A stretch of DNA of 39,704 bases, from assembly GCA_964436865.1 (NCBI GenBank), contig CAYTFK010000027.1:1-39704 (forward strand), in the 5' to 3' direction. Origin of the DNA: JAXGPP01 sp964436865. Its GTDB lineage: Bacteria; Planctomycetota; Planctomycetia; Pirellulales; Thermoguttaceae. Of the stretch, positions 1 through 7,569 are shown in pieces; position 1 is the stretch's first letter, and every line of letters begins with the position of its first letter. The notes beneath the pieces are model-generated. The model was given only the letters and a program-made list of their open reading frames with translations, searched no databases and was not told where the DNA came from. The translations under genes and the position numbers were made by a program.

Positions 1-390
1 TAGAAAATCACCCCCTTTTCCCTGGCCACCCCCCGTCGCACGGGCCTCCAGCCCGGGTTCTATGCAGCAACCCGCATCCCGTTCCCAATGGCCCGCGCTT
101 CCAGCCCGTGAATCTTCCCCTTGCCACAACCCTTCCGCCGGCAACTCCTCACTCACCCCGCATCTCCCGCCCCCGCTCGCCGACGGGCGTTCACGCCCGT
201 TCTCCGCCGCTGGCGGTCATCGGCCCGGCATTCATGCCGGGTTCAAAGTCCGGCAATCGCCCCGTGTGCAATCAGCCTTGTTCACGAGGCTTCTCGCTCC
301 GGCGGCCTTGAGGCCGCCGGTATCAAGCCTCGCTGCTCATCGCATGGCGTACGTACAGCCCGCTGGCCCTTTGGCCATCCCGCAAAGAGT
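1..390. repeat. Gene-free region with a cluster of short inverted repeats
   Basis: No convincing gene lies here. The region holds a series of short, mostly perfect inverted repeats. Examples are CGGGC-ctcca-GCCCG (41-55), ACGGGCGT-tc-ACGCCCGT (183-200), CCCGGCAT-tc-ATGCCGGG (224-241) and a nested pair at 285-332. Several have a centre of only 2 nt, most often TC. A 13-mer at 97-109 (gcttccagcccgt) recurs in reverse complement at 10414-10426 and 10447-10459. Similar palindromes sit in other intergenic gaps of this window, so this looks like a clustered dispersed-repeat family rather than terminators for one gene. Function unknown. Confidence 0.7.
285..332. repeat. Nested inverted repeat (hairpin within hairpin)
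   Basis: The outer arms are CGAGGCTT (285-292) and AAGCCTCG (325-332). The inner arms are CGGCGGCCT (300-308) and AGGCCGCCG (311-319), separated only by tg. Seventeen base pairs could form in all, with internal loops of 7 and 5 nt. No T-run follows on either strand, so it does not look like an ordinary intrinsic terminator. It is the largest member of the inverted-repeat cluster at the start of the window. Confidence 0.7.
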
Positions 391-654
391 CTACAGCCTC
401 GGTACTATCGCCCGCACGAGCATCCCAACGCCCAGTCCCGCGAAACCGCCTAATCCGGCGCCGATCAGATGCCCGGATGGATCACCAGGACACCGGACAG
501 CGGACGCAAGCACGATCGAACCCAACACGGCGCCTCCGACGGTCGGCGATACGATCAAGAACAATCGCGATTGCTTCTTGCCAACAGGGGCTCTCGATGA
601 ACCCGACGTTGGCGGGTCTGCCCGTGGCGATTCGTAAGGGTTCGGTTCATTCAT
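391..654 (-). CDS. Small membrane protein with NPYESP N-terminus
   Basis: An 87-residue protein of unknown function. I chose the start that gives MNEPNPYESPRADPP, because the Asn-Pro-Tyr-x-Ser-Pro opening is a recurrent N-terminus of small planctomycete membrane proteins. An in-frame extension of 14 residues upstream is possible but does not look conserved. After a short polar segment with KKQSR at about residues 26-30, two hydrophobic stretches follow (about residues 31-52 and 62-83), consistent with two membrane spans. Its start overlaps the last codons of the leucine-rich-repeat remnant just upstream, suggesting co-transcription. No catalytic motif is visible. Confidence 0.6.
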   Translation of the reverse strand: MNEPNPYESPRADPPTSGSSRAPVGKKQSRLFLIVSPTVGGAVLGSIVLASAVRCPGDPSGHLIGAGLGGFAGLGVGMLVRAIVPRL

Positions 655-877
655 CCGAACCGCTCGTTCTCTCGATCCTGCAGTTCGGCAGCGCACGCTG
701 GAGTTGGGCTACTCCCTCTTCCGTGACCCTCGTGCCCCGCAAGTCCAGCCCGCGCAGATTCGTAAGTCCGCTCAGGTGGGCGAGGCCCGCGTCGGTAATC
801 GAAGTCTCGTTCAGCATCAACGTCTTCACCCCCCAACCACGTTTGTGAACAGTGTAGCACCCGGATGGTGTTACCAT
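647..877 (-). pseudogene. Leucine-rich-repeat protein remnant (C-terminal part)
   Basis: The C-terminal 60 or so residues match planctomycete leucine-rich-repeat proteins: two repeats of the type TLMLNETSITDAGLAHL and GLDLRGTRVTEEGV, then the usual ending ALPNCRI. The first 17 or so residues from the nearest ATG (877) do not look like a repeat. The long N-terminal repeat array and the signal or anchor expected of the family are missing. The frame runs upstream into the 3' end of the neighbouring gene. A 7-bp hairpin, GGATGGT-gtt-ACCATCC (863-879), sits at the apparent break. It is probably a truncated gene left by a deletion, although a short two-repeat protein cannot be excluded. Confidence 0.55.
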
Positions 878-902
878 CCAGGCATGCCGCATTCCCCCCG
901 CC

Positions 903-1664
903 TCAAGTGTTCTCGTTTGAGACATGGATCGTGTGGCATTGCGGGCACAACTCGAAGATCAGTCGAGCGCCGCCGCCCCAGCGGCCAAACATGTGCACGC
1001 CAGGCACCGGTTCAGCCGGCATCAAGGCGATGACACGGAGGTTGCCAGGCACGGTGTGGTTCGGGCAGTCGGGATTCGGGCAGCGACTGTTCGGAGGGCG
1101 CTGCACAAAGGGGTGCGAGAGGGATTCCAGCAACTCCTCTTCGCTCTCGGCGCGGTAACCGCAGGTCTCTTCAAAACTCTCGGCTTCCTGTTCCAGCACC
1201 CATCGGCGGTCTTCTGCAGACAGTCTTTCGATGCCGAAAATCCCAGCCATTCGATACGCGTCTTCACGATCGGTTGGATCATACGCAAAGCGATCCAGCG
1301 CAATCGGCTGCCTGGGAAACTCGGTCGGATAGTCATCGTCCGGAAACTGTTCGGTATCCGACACGTTGGCTTCGTCATGCCAGAAGTAGACCTGCACGTC
1401 GTGATCCGACAACAGGCGATAGCCCAAGGCGTTCACGCGGAAGTCAAAACAGTAGTAGAGTGGCAGCCATTGAATCCCGGCGATCTCCAATCCGATCGCC
1501 GGATCGCCGAGGTTGATGTAATGCAGCAGATGCAAGAGCCGACCCTGGCAGTATTCTCTCCTCGCCCCCGGATGCGCTGGCGGACCGCCGAAGCTGTGGC
1601 CGAACATGCTTTCCCCCAGTCCGGCGCTGGTGATGCTCCAGTTGTAAAAGAACAAAGTGCGCAT
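903..1664 (-). CDS. Hypothetical protein with C-terminal zinc ribbon
   Basis: A 253-residue soluble protein of a family I do not recognise. The start MRTLFFYNW at 1664 is preferred, because the 33 in-frame codons upstream read as low-quality sequence. The body is rich in aromatic and acidic residues. The C-terminal part has CPNPDCPNH (about residues 199-207) and CPQCH (about 242-246), a CxxxxC...CxxC arrangement that would bind one zinc. No signal peptide or membrane span is seen. It lies downstream of the DUF4241 gene on the same strand across a 177-nt gap. Those two proteins may work together, but nothing in the sequence shows it. Confidence 0.65.
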   Translation of the reverse strand: MRTLFFYNWSITSAGLGESMFGHSFGGPPAHPGARREYCQGRLLHLLHYINLGDPAIGLEIAGIQWLPLYYCFDFRVNALGYRLLSDHDVQVYFWHDEANVSDTEQFPDDDYPTEFPRQPIALDRFAYDPTDREDAYRMAGIFGIERLSAEDRRWVLEQEAESFEETCGYRAESEEELLESLSHPFVQRPPNSRCPNPDCPNHTVPGNLRVIALMPAEPVPGVHMFGRWGGGARLIFELCPQCHTIHVSNENT

Positions 1665-1841
1665 GTCTGGTGAAACGGTATGGTCGACAGTATGCCTAGT
1701 AGCGGCGAAGCGACCGCCGCATGTGACTCTGGAAATGGGCGTCGCTATGCCGCCGCATGTCAATGGATTGGTGATCCATCAGTCGATCCGTTCCTCGGCC
1801 AACCGCCGTCACACCCGACGCGCAGCGTCCGCCGAAGCCGC

Positions 1842-2462
1842 TCAGCAGGCGTGATCCTGTTGTGCTTCTGGTTCCTGTTCGTCCTCAAGCAATCGAAAAT
1901 CGGTGATCAAACAGATCGGAGAGCCATCCGGCGCCAAGCCGAAACTGGATGCGTAGGCACAATCTCCTGCGCCCGAAGAAAATGCGACCAGGTTTCCGTT
2001 GTTGTCCGGTCGCACGAGGACATTCGCAAAACCGGTGCCAGCCATTTGTGCATCGATTTCACGCTCGAATGGCTCGAAGCCACCTCGATCGATCGAGTGA
2101 CGCAGCTTTTGCGCGACGATGACGTCGAGAAAGCAGGCCTTGGCCGTGTCCACGTCGAAACAGTAATGTGGATCGCCATGTCGCGGCGACGCGCGGACCC
2201 ATCGCACCGGAATCCCCTCCGCAAAACTGATCATGGCACACGCTACCCTTTCGTCTGCCTCCGCGAGAAGCACTGGATAGGTGTCCGGTTCAACCGCGAT
2301 CGAGAATGGTCGTTCCAAGAAGCCGAGACCCGGATCACAGGCAACGATGCGACCGGACGGAAGAGTCAACGGGCCTGCATCCCGGCACTGCACGCTTACT
2401 GGCCCAAAGCAGCTAAGGATCTGACCGCCGTCCTCAAACGCTCGCCAGATTGCGGGTAACAT
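1842..2462 (-). CDS. DUF4241 domain protein
   Basis: A 206-residue protein whose layout fits DUF4241. It has LPSGRIVACDP near residue 35, a segment of the form YPVLLAEADERVACAMI, then PVRWVRA, then FDVDTAKACFLD. It ends with a stretch containing NVLVRPDNNGNLVAFSSGAGD and a Gly/Ala-rich turn into PICLITDF. The start MLPAIWRAF at 2462 is preferred because AGAGAGA lies just upstream and the longer in-frame extension is low-complexity Gly/Arg sequence. The molecular function of DUF4241 is not established to my knowledge. No export signal is present, so it is probably cytoplasmic. Confidence 0.75.
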   Translation of the reverse strand: MLPAIWRAFEDGGQILSCFGPVSVQCRDAGPLTLPSGRIVACDPGLGFLERPFSIAVEPDTYPVLLAEADERVACAMISFAEGIPVRWVRASPRHGDPHYCFDVDTAKACFLDVIVAQKLRHSIDRGGFEPFEREIDAQMAGTGFANVLVRPDNNGNLVAFSSGAGDCAYASSFGLAPDGSPICLITDFRLLEDEQEPEAQQDHAC

Positions 2463-2707
2463 ACAAATCTCTCTAGCCGGCAAGCTCTGACCAGAATCGC
2501 AGCCCACCGCCGAGACTCCGTCCTCGTGGATTGCACAGCCCGTTCCACCCGCTCCCATCCTATCCCCCATGCGGGGTTTTTCCAAGAGGATCGCCAACCT
2601 CGCAATTGCCCCGCCCGCTCCCCAGCCATCCCTCCCGCCCGCCTTCCACTCGCCGCCTTCATCACTCACCCTTCCACCCCCCAACCGCCCGCCGCCTGGC
2701 CGCTGGT

Positions 2708-2749
2708 AGCTGAAAGCTGATGGCTGAAAGCTGAAAGCTGAAAGCTAAC
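2708..2749. repeat. Heptanucleotide tandem repeat, six units
   Basis: Six consecutive 7-bp units of consensus AGCTGAA: agctgaa, agctgat, ggctgaa, agctgaa, agctgaa, agctaac. Three units are exact and the others differ by one or two bases. It lies in a gene-free region. Short intergenic heptamer repeats like this occur in several bacterial genomes and vary in copy number by replication slippage. No function can be read from the sequence. Confidence 0.85.
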
Positions 2750-2787
2750 CCCATCCGAATTTCTCGATTCTCGGGCCGGATTCACTC

Positions 2788-2817
2788 TTGACAGGGTATA
2801 CTGAATAAGTGTATACT
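2788..2817 (+). promoter_or_regulatory. Near-consensus sigma-70-type promoter with repeated GTATAC
   Basis: TTGACA (2788-2793) is followed after 18 nt by TATACT (2812-2817). The first is a perfect -35 box and the second a five-of-six match to the -10 box. The self-complementary hexamer GTATAC occurs twice, at 2796-2801 in the spacer and at 2811-2816 over the -10 box, 15 bp apart. Such placement suits a repressor operator. No clear gene follows on the plus strand before the convergent OmpA-like gene ends at 3192, so the transcript would be an orphan of about 300 nt. Confidence 0.55.
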
Positions 2818-3108
2818 TATCCACGGAGATCCCTGCCGGATCGCCTGTCGCTCCCGCAGCACTCCGACCGCACCCGCTGCCTCCGCGCGGCGCGTATCGA
2901 TCTTTCTCAATTCATCTACATTCCAGTTACGCGGCCCTTCCCGCGCAGATGCGCTCCCCGTGCGCGCGGATCGGGCTTCTTATGCGATTACCCCTCTAGA
3001 GACTTCAACACTGAAGCCAAAAGAAGTGGAAAACTTACGTCCACAGCCCAAGTGCAAAATTCCTGTGCCACTTATACTTAGAACCACACCCCGCGACGCA
3101 GTCCTAAT

Positions 3109-3130
3109 GAAACACCCCAAAGGGCGTTTC
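3109..3130 (+). terminator. Imperfect hairpin, possible end of orphan transcript
   Basis: GAAACACCC-caaa-GGGCGTTTC forms nine positions with one A-C mismatch. It lies about 290 nt downstream of the promoter at 2788-2817 and before the 3' end of the convergent OmpA-like gene. There is no T-run, so intrinsic termination is doubtful. Confidence 0.3.
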
Positions 3131-3191
3131 GCTTCGCGCAGTCAAGCGGCACGCAAGTCGAGAGACTGAGAGGCTCGCCCAGATGCACCGC

Positions 3192-4049
3192 CTACTGTGG
3201 CGGGGCGGCGGAGGCAGTCGCCTGCACCAGTTCCGGATAGATGACAAGCTCCACCCGGCGGTTCCGCTGCTTCCCTTCCGGAGTGGCGTTGGAGACCACC
3301 GGATGGTTCAGCCCGTGACCGACGAGAAAGAGTTGCTGCGGCGGCAAGCGCGTGTGCGTCAACAGCACGTCGTAGATCGCCATGGCCCACGCCACCGACA
3401 GGTGGTTGTGGTTCCGCCACGGACTGCCCGCAATCGAATCGCTGTCGGTGTGTCCCTCGATTCCTACCATGTGATTCGGGTAGCTGCGCAGGATCTCCGC
3501 AGTAACCTCGGCCACAAGCGGCACCGCCCCCGGCTGGAGCCGGGCAGTCGTTCCATCGAAAAGCTGCGCCGCCGGCATCTCCACGCGGATCACGTCGCCG
3601 TCGCGCCGTACATTGACGCCCGGCCGGTTGATCGCCGGAAGCGTCTTCAGGAAGCTGTTGTTGGGCTGGATCGCCACGCCCCCCTGCCGCGTCATCGAAG
3701 CAGTGAGCGTCTTGACCTGCTCCTCGGTGGCATGCTTCTCCTCGCGGATCCTCGCCAGTTGGTTGGTCACCCCCGTGAGCTGCTCCCGCATCACGGTAAG
3801 CTGGTCGCGAAGCACCTCGCTCTGCTGCTGCGCCTGCGCAAGTTGCATCTCGAGCTTCTGGTTCGCCGCGTCCAGGCTCGACGCCCGCGTTTGCAGTTCC
3901 TGGTTCTGCCTGGCGAGAATTTGCTCTTGCTGCTGGGCGACCTGCTGTTGCCCCGGTGTGACGCCCGACAGGAGCGAATTGCCGGCGCAGCCGGTGATCG
4001 CCACCAGCAACGAAATCGCCAGCCATCCCGCCGATGCGCCCTGACGCAC
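3192..4049 (-). CDS. OmpA-family lipoprotein with coiled coil
   Basis: A 285-residue envelope protein predicted to bind peptidoglycan. The GTG start at 4049 is chosen because GGAGG lies 8 nt upstream, and it places a lipoprotein signal right at the N-terminus: a hydrophobic run ending in AITGC (about residue 21), so Cys would be lipidated. A Gln-rich coiled coil follows over about residues 30-115. The C-terminal half is an OmpA-like domain with IEGHTDSD, a helix containing LSVAWAMAIYDVLL, LFLVGHG and the signature QRNRRVELVI. It is the last gene of a same-strand set after prepilin peptidase, aroK and aroDE. MotB-type motor proteins share the domain, but no membrane span of that kind is seen. 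Confidence 0.85.
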   Translation of the reverse strand: MRQGASAGWLAISLLVAITGCAGNSLLSGVTPGQQQVAQQQEQILARQNQELQTRASSLDAANQKLEMQLAQAQQQSEVLRDQLTVMREQLTGVTNQLARIREEKHATEEQVKTLTASMTRQGGVAIQPNNSFLKTLPAINRPGVNVRRDGDVIRVEMPAAQLFDGTTARLQPGAVPLVAEVTAEILRSYPNHMVGIEGHTDSDSIAGSPWRNHNHLSVAWAMAIYDVLLTHTRLPPQQLFLVGHGLNHPVVSNATPEGKQRNRRVELVIYPELVQATASAAPPQ

Positions 4050-4197
4050 GCCCAACACCTCCGGCAAGAAGCGCAATGAAACCGCCGCAACAAGCGGGCC
4101 GGATGGTAGCAACCCCGCTACGCGTGGGCAAGGCCAGTTGAAATCACACGCCAGTGAAAAGCGAGGCCCGGACCTACCCCCCCAGGCGAACGAAGCC

Positions 4198-5439
4198 CTA
4201 CTGCCGCCCCAGGGCGGTGAGCACCAACCGCCACGCAAAGAGCATTCCGGCCATCAGCACCAAGCAAACCATCAGCACGCCGGGTACAAACCACCCGAGC
4301 AGGAAGATCCCCTCCGCCCATTCCCAAAGCGCTCCCCAGCGGACGATCACCACTGTCGCGGCCAGACAGAGGAACGGGCCGTAAGGGATCTCGGGGCCCC
4401 GGTTGAGAATCAGGCTCCCCAGCCCAATCACTAGGCCCGCCAGGGGGGCCAGAAAGAAGACCATCAGGCAACCCTGCCAGCCGAGCAGCGTTCCGAGCAT
4501 GGCCATCAGCGTCACGTCGCCGAACCCCATCGCCTCCCGCCGCAGCGCGAGAGTGCCCACCACGCGGACAGCCCAGATGGCGCCTCCGCTGGCCGCCAAG
4601 CCCACCAGCGCCGTCAGCAGCCCCTGCCAGCGTACCCCGCTCCACACCCAGACCATCCCGATACCGGCCGCGCCGACCAGTCCCAGCAACGCGAATTGCA
4701 GCGTCGCCCGTTCTCGCCGCAGCCGGGCAACCATCAAGTTGAACGCCCGCCCCACGCCATGCCGGGTGTACCAGGTGCGCGGCATGAGGGCCACGCACCA
4801 CAGCCACCAGCAGGCGATCGCGATCGCCAGCCCCCGCGGACCATTGAGCCACGCCGGCCAATCCAGCGGCGTGGTGATCCGCAGAAACTCCAGCCCCTGC
4901 CCGCCGATTACTGGCAGCAGCACCGGCGGATAGGCAGTCGCCGCGAGCAGACCGAAGAGCGTGCCCGGCACGGTGATCGCATCGGGTATCGTCTTTTCGT
5001 CGATATCGATCAGCGACGCCACGAGCATCAATAGCGCCAGCACCGCATGGCAGAAGAAGCGGAGGTGCAACTCCACACTTATCTGCTGCACCACGGCGGG
5101 GGGAAGAATCACCGGCATGAGCCCCTGCTCGACGACCTCCCACCAATAGAGAGCGGCCAGGCCGGCTCCGCAGCAGAGCTCCACCGCCAGCGGTCGCAGC
5201 CAGAACCCGCGTCCGTGGAGCGGCGATTCCCTTCGCAGGCCAAGCCACCCCAGGATTGGCAATCGGTCGCCAGCCTGTCGCGGCGGCGCCGCCGGATCGG
5301 GCAGCGACCAGGGGCTGATCGACCGCGGTCGCCAGGCAAGTCGGTAGATGGCGAGGTTTACCAACCCGCCGAGGAATACACCGGCGACGCCGATCGCCGC
5401 AAGTCGCACCGGGATGGGGATGGCCAGGATCCAGTTCAC
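4198..5439 (-). CDS. pilD: Type IV prepilin peptidase (A24 family)
   Basis: An integral-membrane aspartic protease that cleaves the leader peptide of prepilins. The start is GTG at 5439, overlapping the aroK stop codon in a GTGA arrangement. The two catalytic aspartates are visible in LIDIDEKTIPD (about residues 143-153) and MGFGDVTLM (GxGD, Asp about 308). The conserved GPEIPYGPFL follows near 348. N-terminal LGGLVNLAIYRL matches the usual GxxxNVxIYR segment. There are two oddities. The four-cysteine zinc motif of the N-terminal methyltransferase-type domain is absent. The two catalytic aspartates lie about 160 residues apart instead of the usual 60 or so, because of an added segment with extra hydrophobic stretches. 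At 413 residues it is long for the family. Confidence 0.88.
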   Translation of the reverse strand: MNWILAIPIPVRLAAIGVAGVFLGGLVNLAIYRLAWRPRSISPWSLPDPAAPPRQAGDRLPILGWLGLRRESPLHGRGFWLRPLAVELCCGAGLAALYWWEVVEQGLMPVILPPAVVQQISVELHLRFFCHAVLALLMLVASLIDIDEKTIPDAITVPGTLFGLLAATAYPPVLLPVIGGQGLEFLRITTPLDWPAWLNGPRGLAIAIACWWLWCVALMPRTWYTRHGVGRAFNLMVARLRRERATLQFALLGLVGAAGIGMVWVWSGVRWQGLLTALVGLAASGGAIWAVRVVGTLALRREAMGFGDVTLMAMLGTLLGWQGCLMVFFLAPLAGLVIGLGSLILNRGPEIPYGPFLCLAATVVIVRWGALWEWAEGIFLLGWFVPGVLMVCLVLMAGMLFAWRLVLTALGRQ

Positions 5440-5975
5440 TCCGGCTCCCCAACAGTCTTATTCCTCTCGAACAGGGCAAAGATCTCGGCGGCAACCTGTT
5501 CCGGCGGCTTGCCTTCGGTATCCACTTCCACGTGGGCTGTCTCGCGGTAGATCGGCTCGCGGCGCTCGAGCAGTTCGACGATCTCGCCCAGGCCCCCTTG
5601 AGCAGTGAGGTTCGGCCGCCGGTCCGCCGTGGTGGCGTCGCCGCTCATCCGGGCGAGAATCGTTGCCGGCGTGGCCTTGAGCCATGCAACCATGCCCGAT
5701 CGGCGCATGGCCGCGCGGCTCTCCGGCCGCATCGGCGCCCCACCGCCCGCCGCCAGCACCAGCCTCTCGCGCTGGCACAGATCGGCGATTGTCTGGGCTT
5801 CGAGGTCGCGGAAGGCAGGCTCCCCCTCCTCGCCGAAGATGCGCGCGATCGACTTCCCGGCGCGGCGTTCGATCTCCACGTCGGCGTCGATCCATTCCCA
5901 GCCCAATCGCTCGGCCAGCAGCCTGGCGATGGTCGTCTTACCCGTCGCCCGATAGCCGATGAGCGTCAGTGGCAT
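5436..5975 (-). CDS. aroK: Shikimate kinase
   Basis: Phosphorylates shikimate to shikimate 3-phosphate in the cytoplasm, the fifth step of chorismate synthesis. At 179 residues it has normal length. Family landmarks are the P-loop GYRATGKTT (7-15), the shikimate-binding Asp in IDADVEIE (near 30-32), FRDLE with its Arg (55-59), GGGAP (77-81) and the lid segment RPNL (near 120). It sits 45 nt downstream of aroDE, which makes its substrate. Its stop codon overlaps the start of the prepilin peptidase gene, so the two are probably translationally coupled. Confidence 0.95.
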   Translation of the reverse strand: MPLTLIGYRATGKTTIARLLAERLGWEWIDADVEIERRAGKSIARIFGEEGEPAFRDLEAQTIADLCQRERLVLAAGGGAPMRPESRAAMRRSGMVAWLKATPATILARMSGDATTADRRPNLTAQGGLGEIVELLERREPIYRETAHVEVDTEGKPPEQVAAEIFALFERNKTVGEPE

Positions 5976-6020
5976 GGGGGTCTAGAGTGATGATTGCGTA
6001 AGGATGAGTCAAGGCGGCGA

Positions 6021-7526
6021 TCACTCGGTGCGCGGGGAGCCGTCCTGCTTCACGGCGGCCGTGGCCCGCTTGATCACGTCGCGCATCAGGTTCGCAGGCC
6101 CGTCGATGCCGGTAAAGCACTTGAACTGCAGCGCGGCTTGGCGGACGAACATGTCGACCCCGGTGATCACGCGGCAGCTCTGGGCTTTGGCGTCCTTGAT
6201 CAAGAGCGTGTTCTCCGGATTGTAGACGCAGTCGAAGACCAGCATCGCGGCGCGGAGATGATGTTTCGGATAGGGGGTCGCGTCGACGTTCGGATGCATG
6301 CCGACCGGCGTGCAGTTGATAAGGATGTCGGGCGTGATGCTCGTCCGCAGGTCCCATTCCAGATAGTGGCAGCGGAAATTGTGTGCAAGGTAGCGGGCCC
6401 GGTCGTTGTCGCCATCCGCCACGTACACCCTGGCCTCGCGGCCGACGAGGCCGAACACCATCGCTTTGCCCACGCCGCCGGCGCCGAGCACAAGCGCCGT
6501 CTTGCCGCGAAAGTTGCTGACGTGTTCGCTCGCCTGCACGGCCGCTTCCAGGCTGTCCATCGCCGCCTGGTAATCGGTGTTGTGCCCGATCCGCTCGGGC
6601 TCTTTGAAGACCATCGTGTTCGCCGCCCCGATGCCGCGGACCGCGGGATCGGCTTGAGTCAGTTTCGCCAGCACGGCCTCTTTGTGGGGGATCGTCACGC
6701 TCAAGCCGCGGACGCCGATTTCCGGCGCCCACTCGAGGAACTTCACCAGGTCTTCGCGGGGGACGCGGAAAGGGATATAGACGTTGTTCAGCTTGAAGTG
6801 CTCGAAGGCGGCGTTGTGAATCAGCGGGCTCAAGCTGTGCCCCACCGGATCGGCGATGACGCCGTACACCTCCGTGCTGTTGTTGATCTGTTCATAGCGG
6901 TAGACATCGCGCATCTGCTCGTAGCTGAGTTGCCCCGGCGCCAGCGCCCGCTCGGGATGGAAGGTGGCGTATGTGAAGGGCGCTCCGAACCGCCCGCAGA
7001 GGATCCGCGAGGGAATTCCCATCTCGCCCATGCAGAAGCCGATCGTCGGCACGCTCGACTCGGCCACCAGTCGCAGCATGCGGAAATTGTCGTCCGGATG
7101 ATTGGCCATGGTGGCAATCTTGATGATGTCCGGATCGAGCTTCGACATGCGCTGGTGGATCTCTTCGAGATTCTCCGGCGTCATGCGGAAGTCGTGCAGG
7201 CTCACGATCCGCTTCGTCTTGCCGAAGCGCGGGATGATGGCGGCAACATCCTCTTCGAGATCGATGTACTCGACCCCCTCGGCAATGGCCGTACGCAGCA
7301 GGATCTGCCGCTCCGGCTCTCCACCCGTCCATTTGCCGCCGTCGCGGTCGCGCCGGCAGGCGATGACCACCGGGCAGGGGCGGTCGCCGATCAGCCGTTT
7401 GATGTTCACCGGCCCATTGATGTAGTCCAAGCGGAGTTCGACAAGCTGGGCCCCCTGCTCGGCAAGGTGCTTGTGCTCGGCGATCATATGCCGGTGCCGG
7501 CCGCGGGCAATGCTGACGCAAATCAT
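6021..7526 (-). CDS. aroDE: Bifunctional 3-dehydroquinate dehydratase / shikimate dehydrogenase
   Basis: Carries out the third and fourth steps of the shikimate pathway in one polypeptide of 501 residues. Residues 1-215 or so form a type I dehydroquinase: ELRLD (30-34), catalytic His in SLHDF (111) and the Schiff-base Lys in IIKIATMA (136). Residues 220-500 form the NADP-dependent shikimate dehydrogenase: PVGHSLSP, catalytic Lys in SVTIPHKEA (282), HNTDY (315-319) and the nucleotide-binding GAGGVGKAM. The start at 7526 (MICVSIARG) is preferred over 7571 because a possible -10 box overlaps the latter. Fused AroDE is known from plants, chlamydiae and planctomycetes. It heads the aroDE-aroK-prepilin peptidase set. 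Confidence 0.95.
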   Translation of the reverse strand: MICVSIARGRHRHMIAEHKHLAEQGAQLVELRLDYINGPVNIKRLIGDRPCPVVIACRRDRDGGKWTGGEPERQILLRTAIAEGVEYIDLEEDVAAIIPRFGKTKRIVSLHDFRMTPENLEEIHQRMSKLDPDIIKIATMANHPDDNFRMLRLVAESSVPTIGFCMGEMGIPSRILCGRFGAPFTYATFHPERALAPGQLSYEQMRDVYRYEQINNSTEVYGVIADPVGHSLSPLIHNAAFEHFKLNNVYIPFRVPREDLVKFLEWAPEIGVRGLSVTIPHKEAVLAKLTQADPAVRGIGAANTMVFKEPERIGHNTDYQAAMDSLEAAVQASEHVSNFRGKTALVLGAGGVGKAMVFGLVGREARVYVADGDNDRARYLAHNFRCHYLEWDLRTSITPDILINCTPVGMHPNVDATPYPKHHLRAAMLVFDCVYNPENTLLIKDAKAQSCRVITGVDMFVRQAALQFKCFTGIDGPANLMRDVIKRATAAVKQDGSPRTE

Positions 7527-7569
7527 GGCGATGCCATCATTCCGGGGTGACAGAATCTCACGATCCCCC

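Larger units (their letters stand above)
2463..3191. other. Gene-free region, 729 nt
   Basis: No convincing protein gene is present. The stretch holds a 7-bp tandem repeat (2708-2749), a near-consensus promoter on the plus strand (2788-2817) and an imperfect hairpin (3109-3130). The possible reading frames over 2809-3169 use GTG starts, lack ribosome-binding sites and have no recognisable domain. One of them would begin inside the predicted promoter. Confidence 0.6.

Noticed and set aside
1657..1854. Short plus-strand frames in the gap between the zinc-ribbon and DUF4241 genes
   Set aside because: No ribosome-binding site, no domain, and composition like shadow frames.
2565..2581. CCCC-atgc-GGGG followed by five T, a terminator-like element on the plus strand
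   Set aside because: The stem is only 4 bp and no plus-strand gene ends nearby.
2809..3081. 90-codon frame downstream of the orphan promoter
   Set aside because: It would start with GTG inside the predicted -10 region, before the transcript start, and has low-complexity Arg/Pro/Ser content.
5994..7550. Long open frame opposite aroDE on the plus strand
   Set aside because: It mirrors the codons of a clear AroDE protein, has no recognisable domain, and is explained by high GC content in the third codon position.
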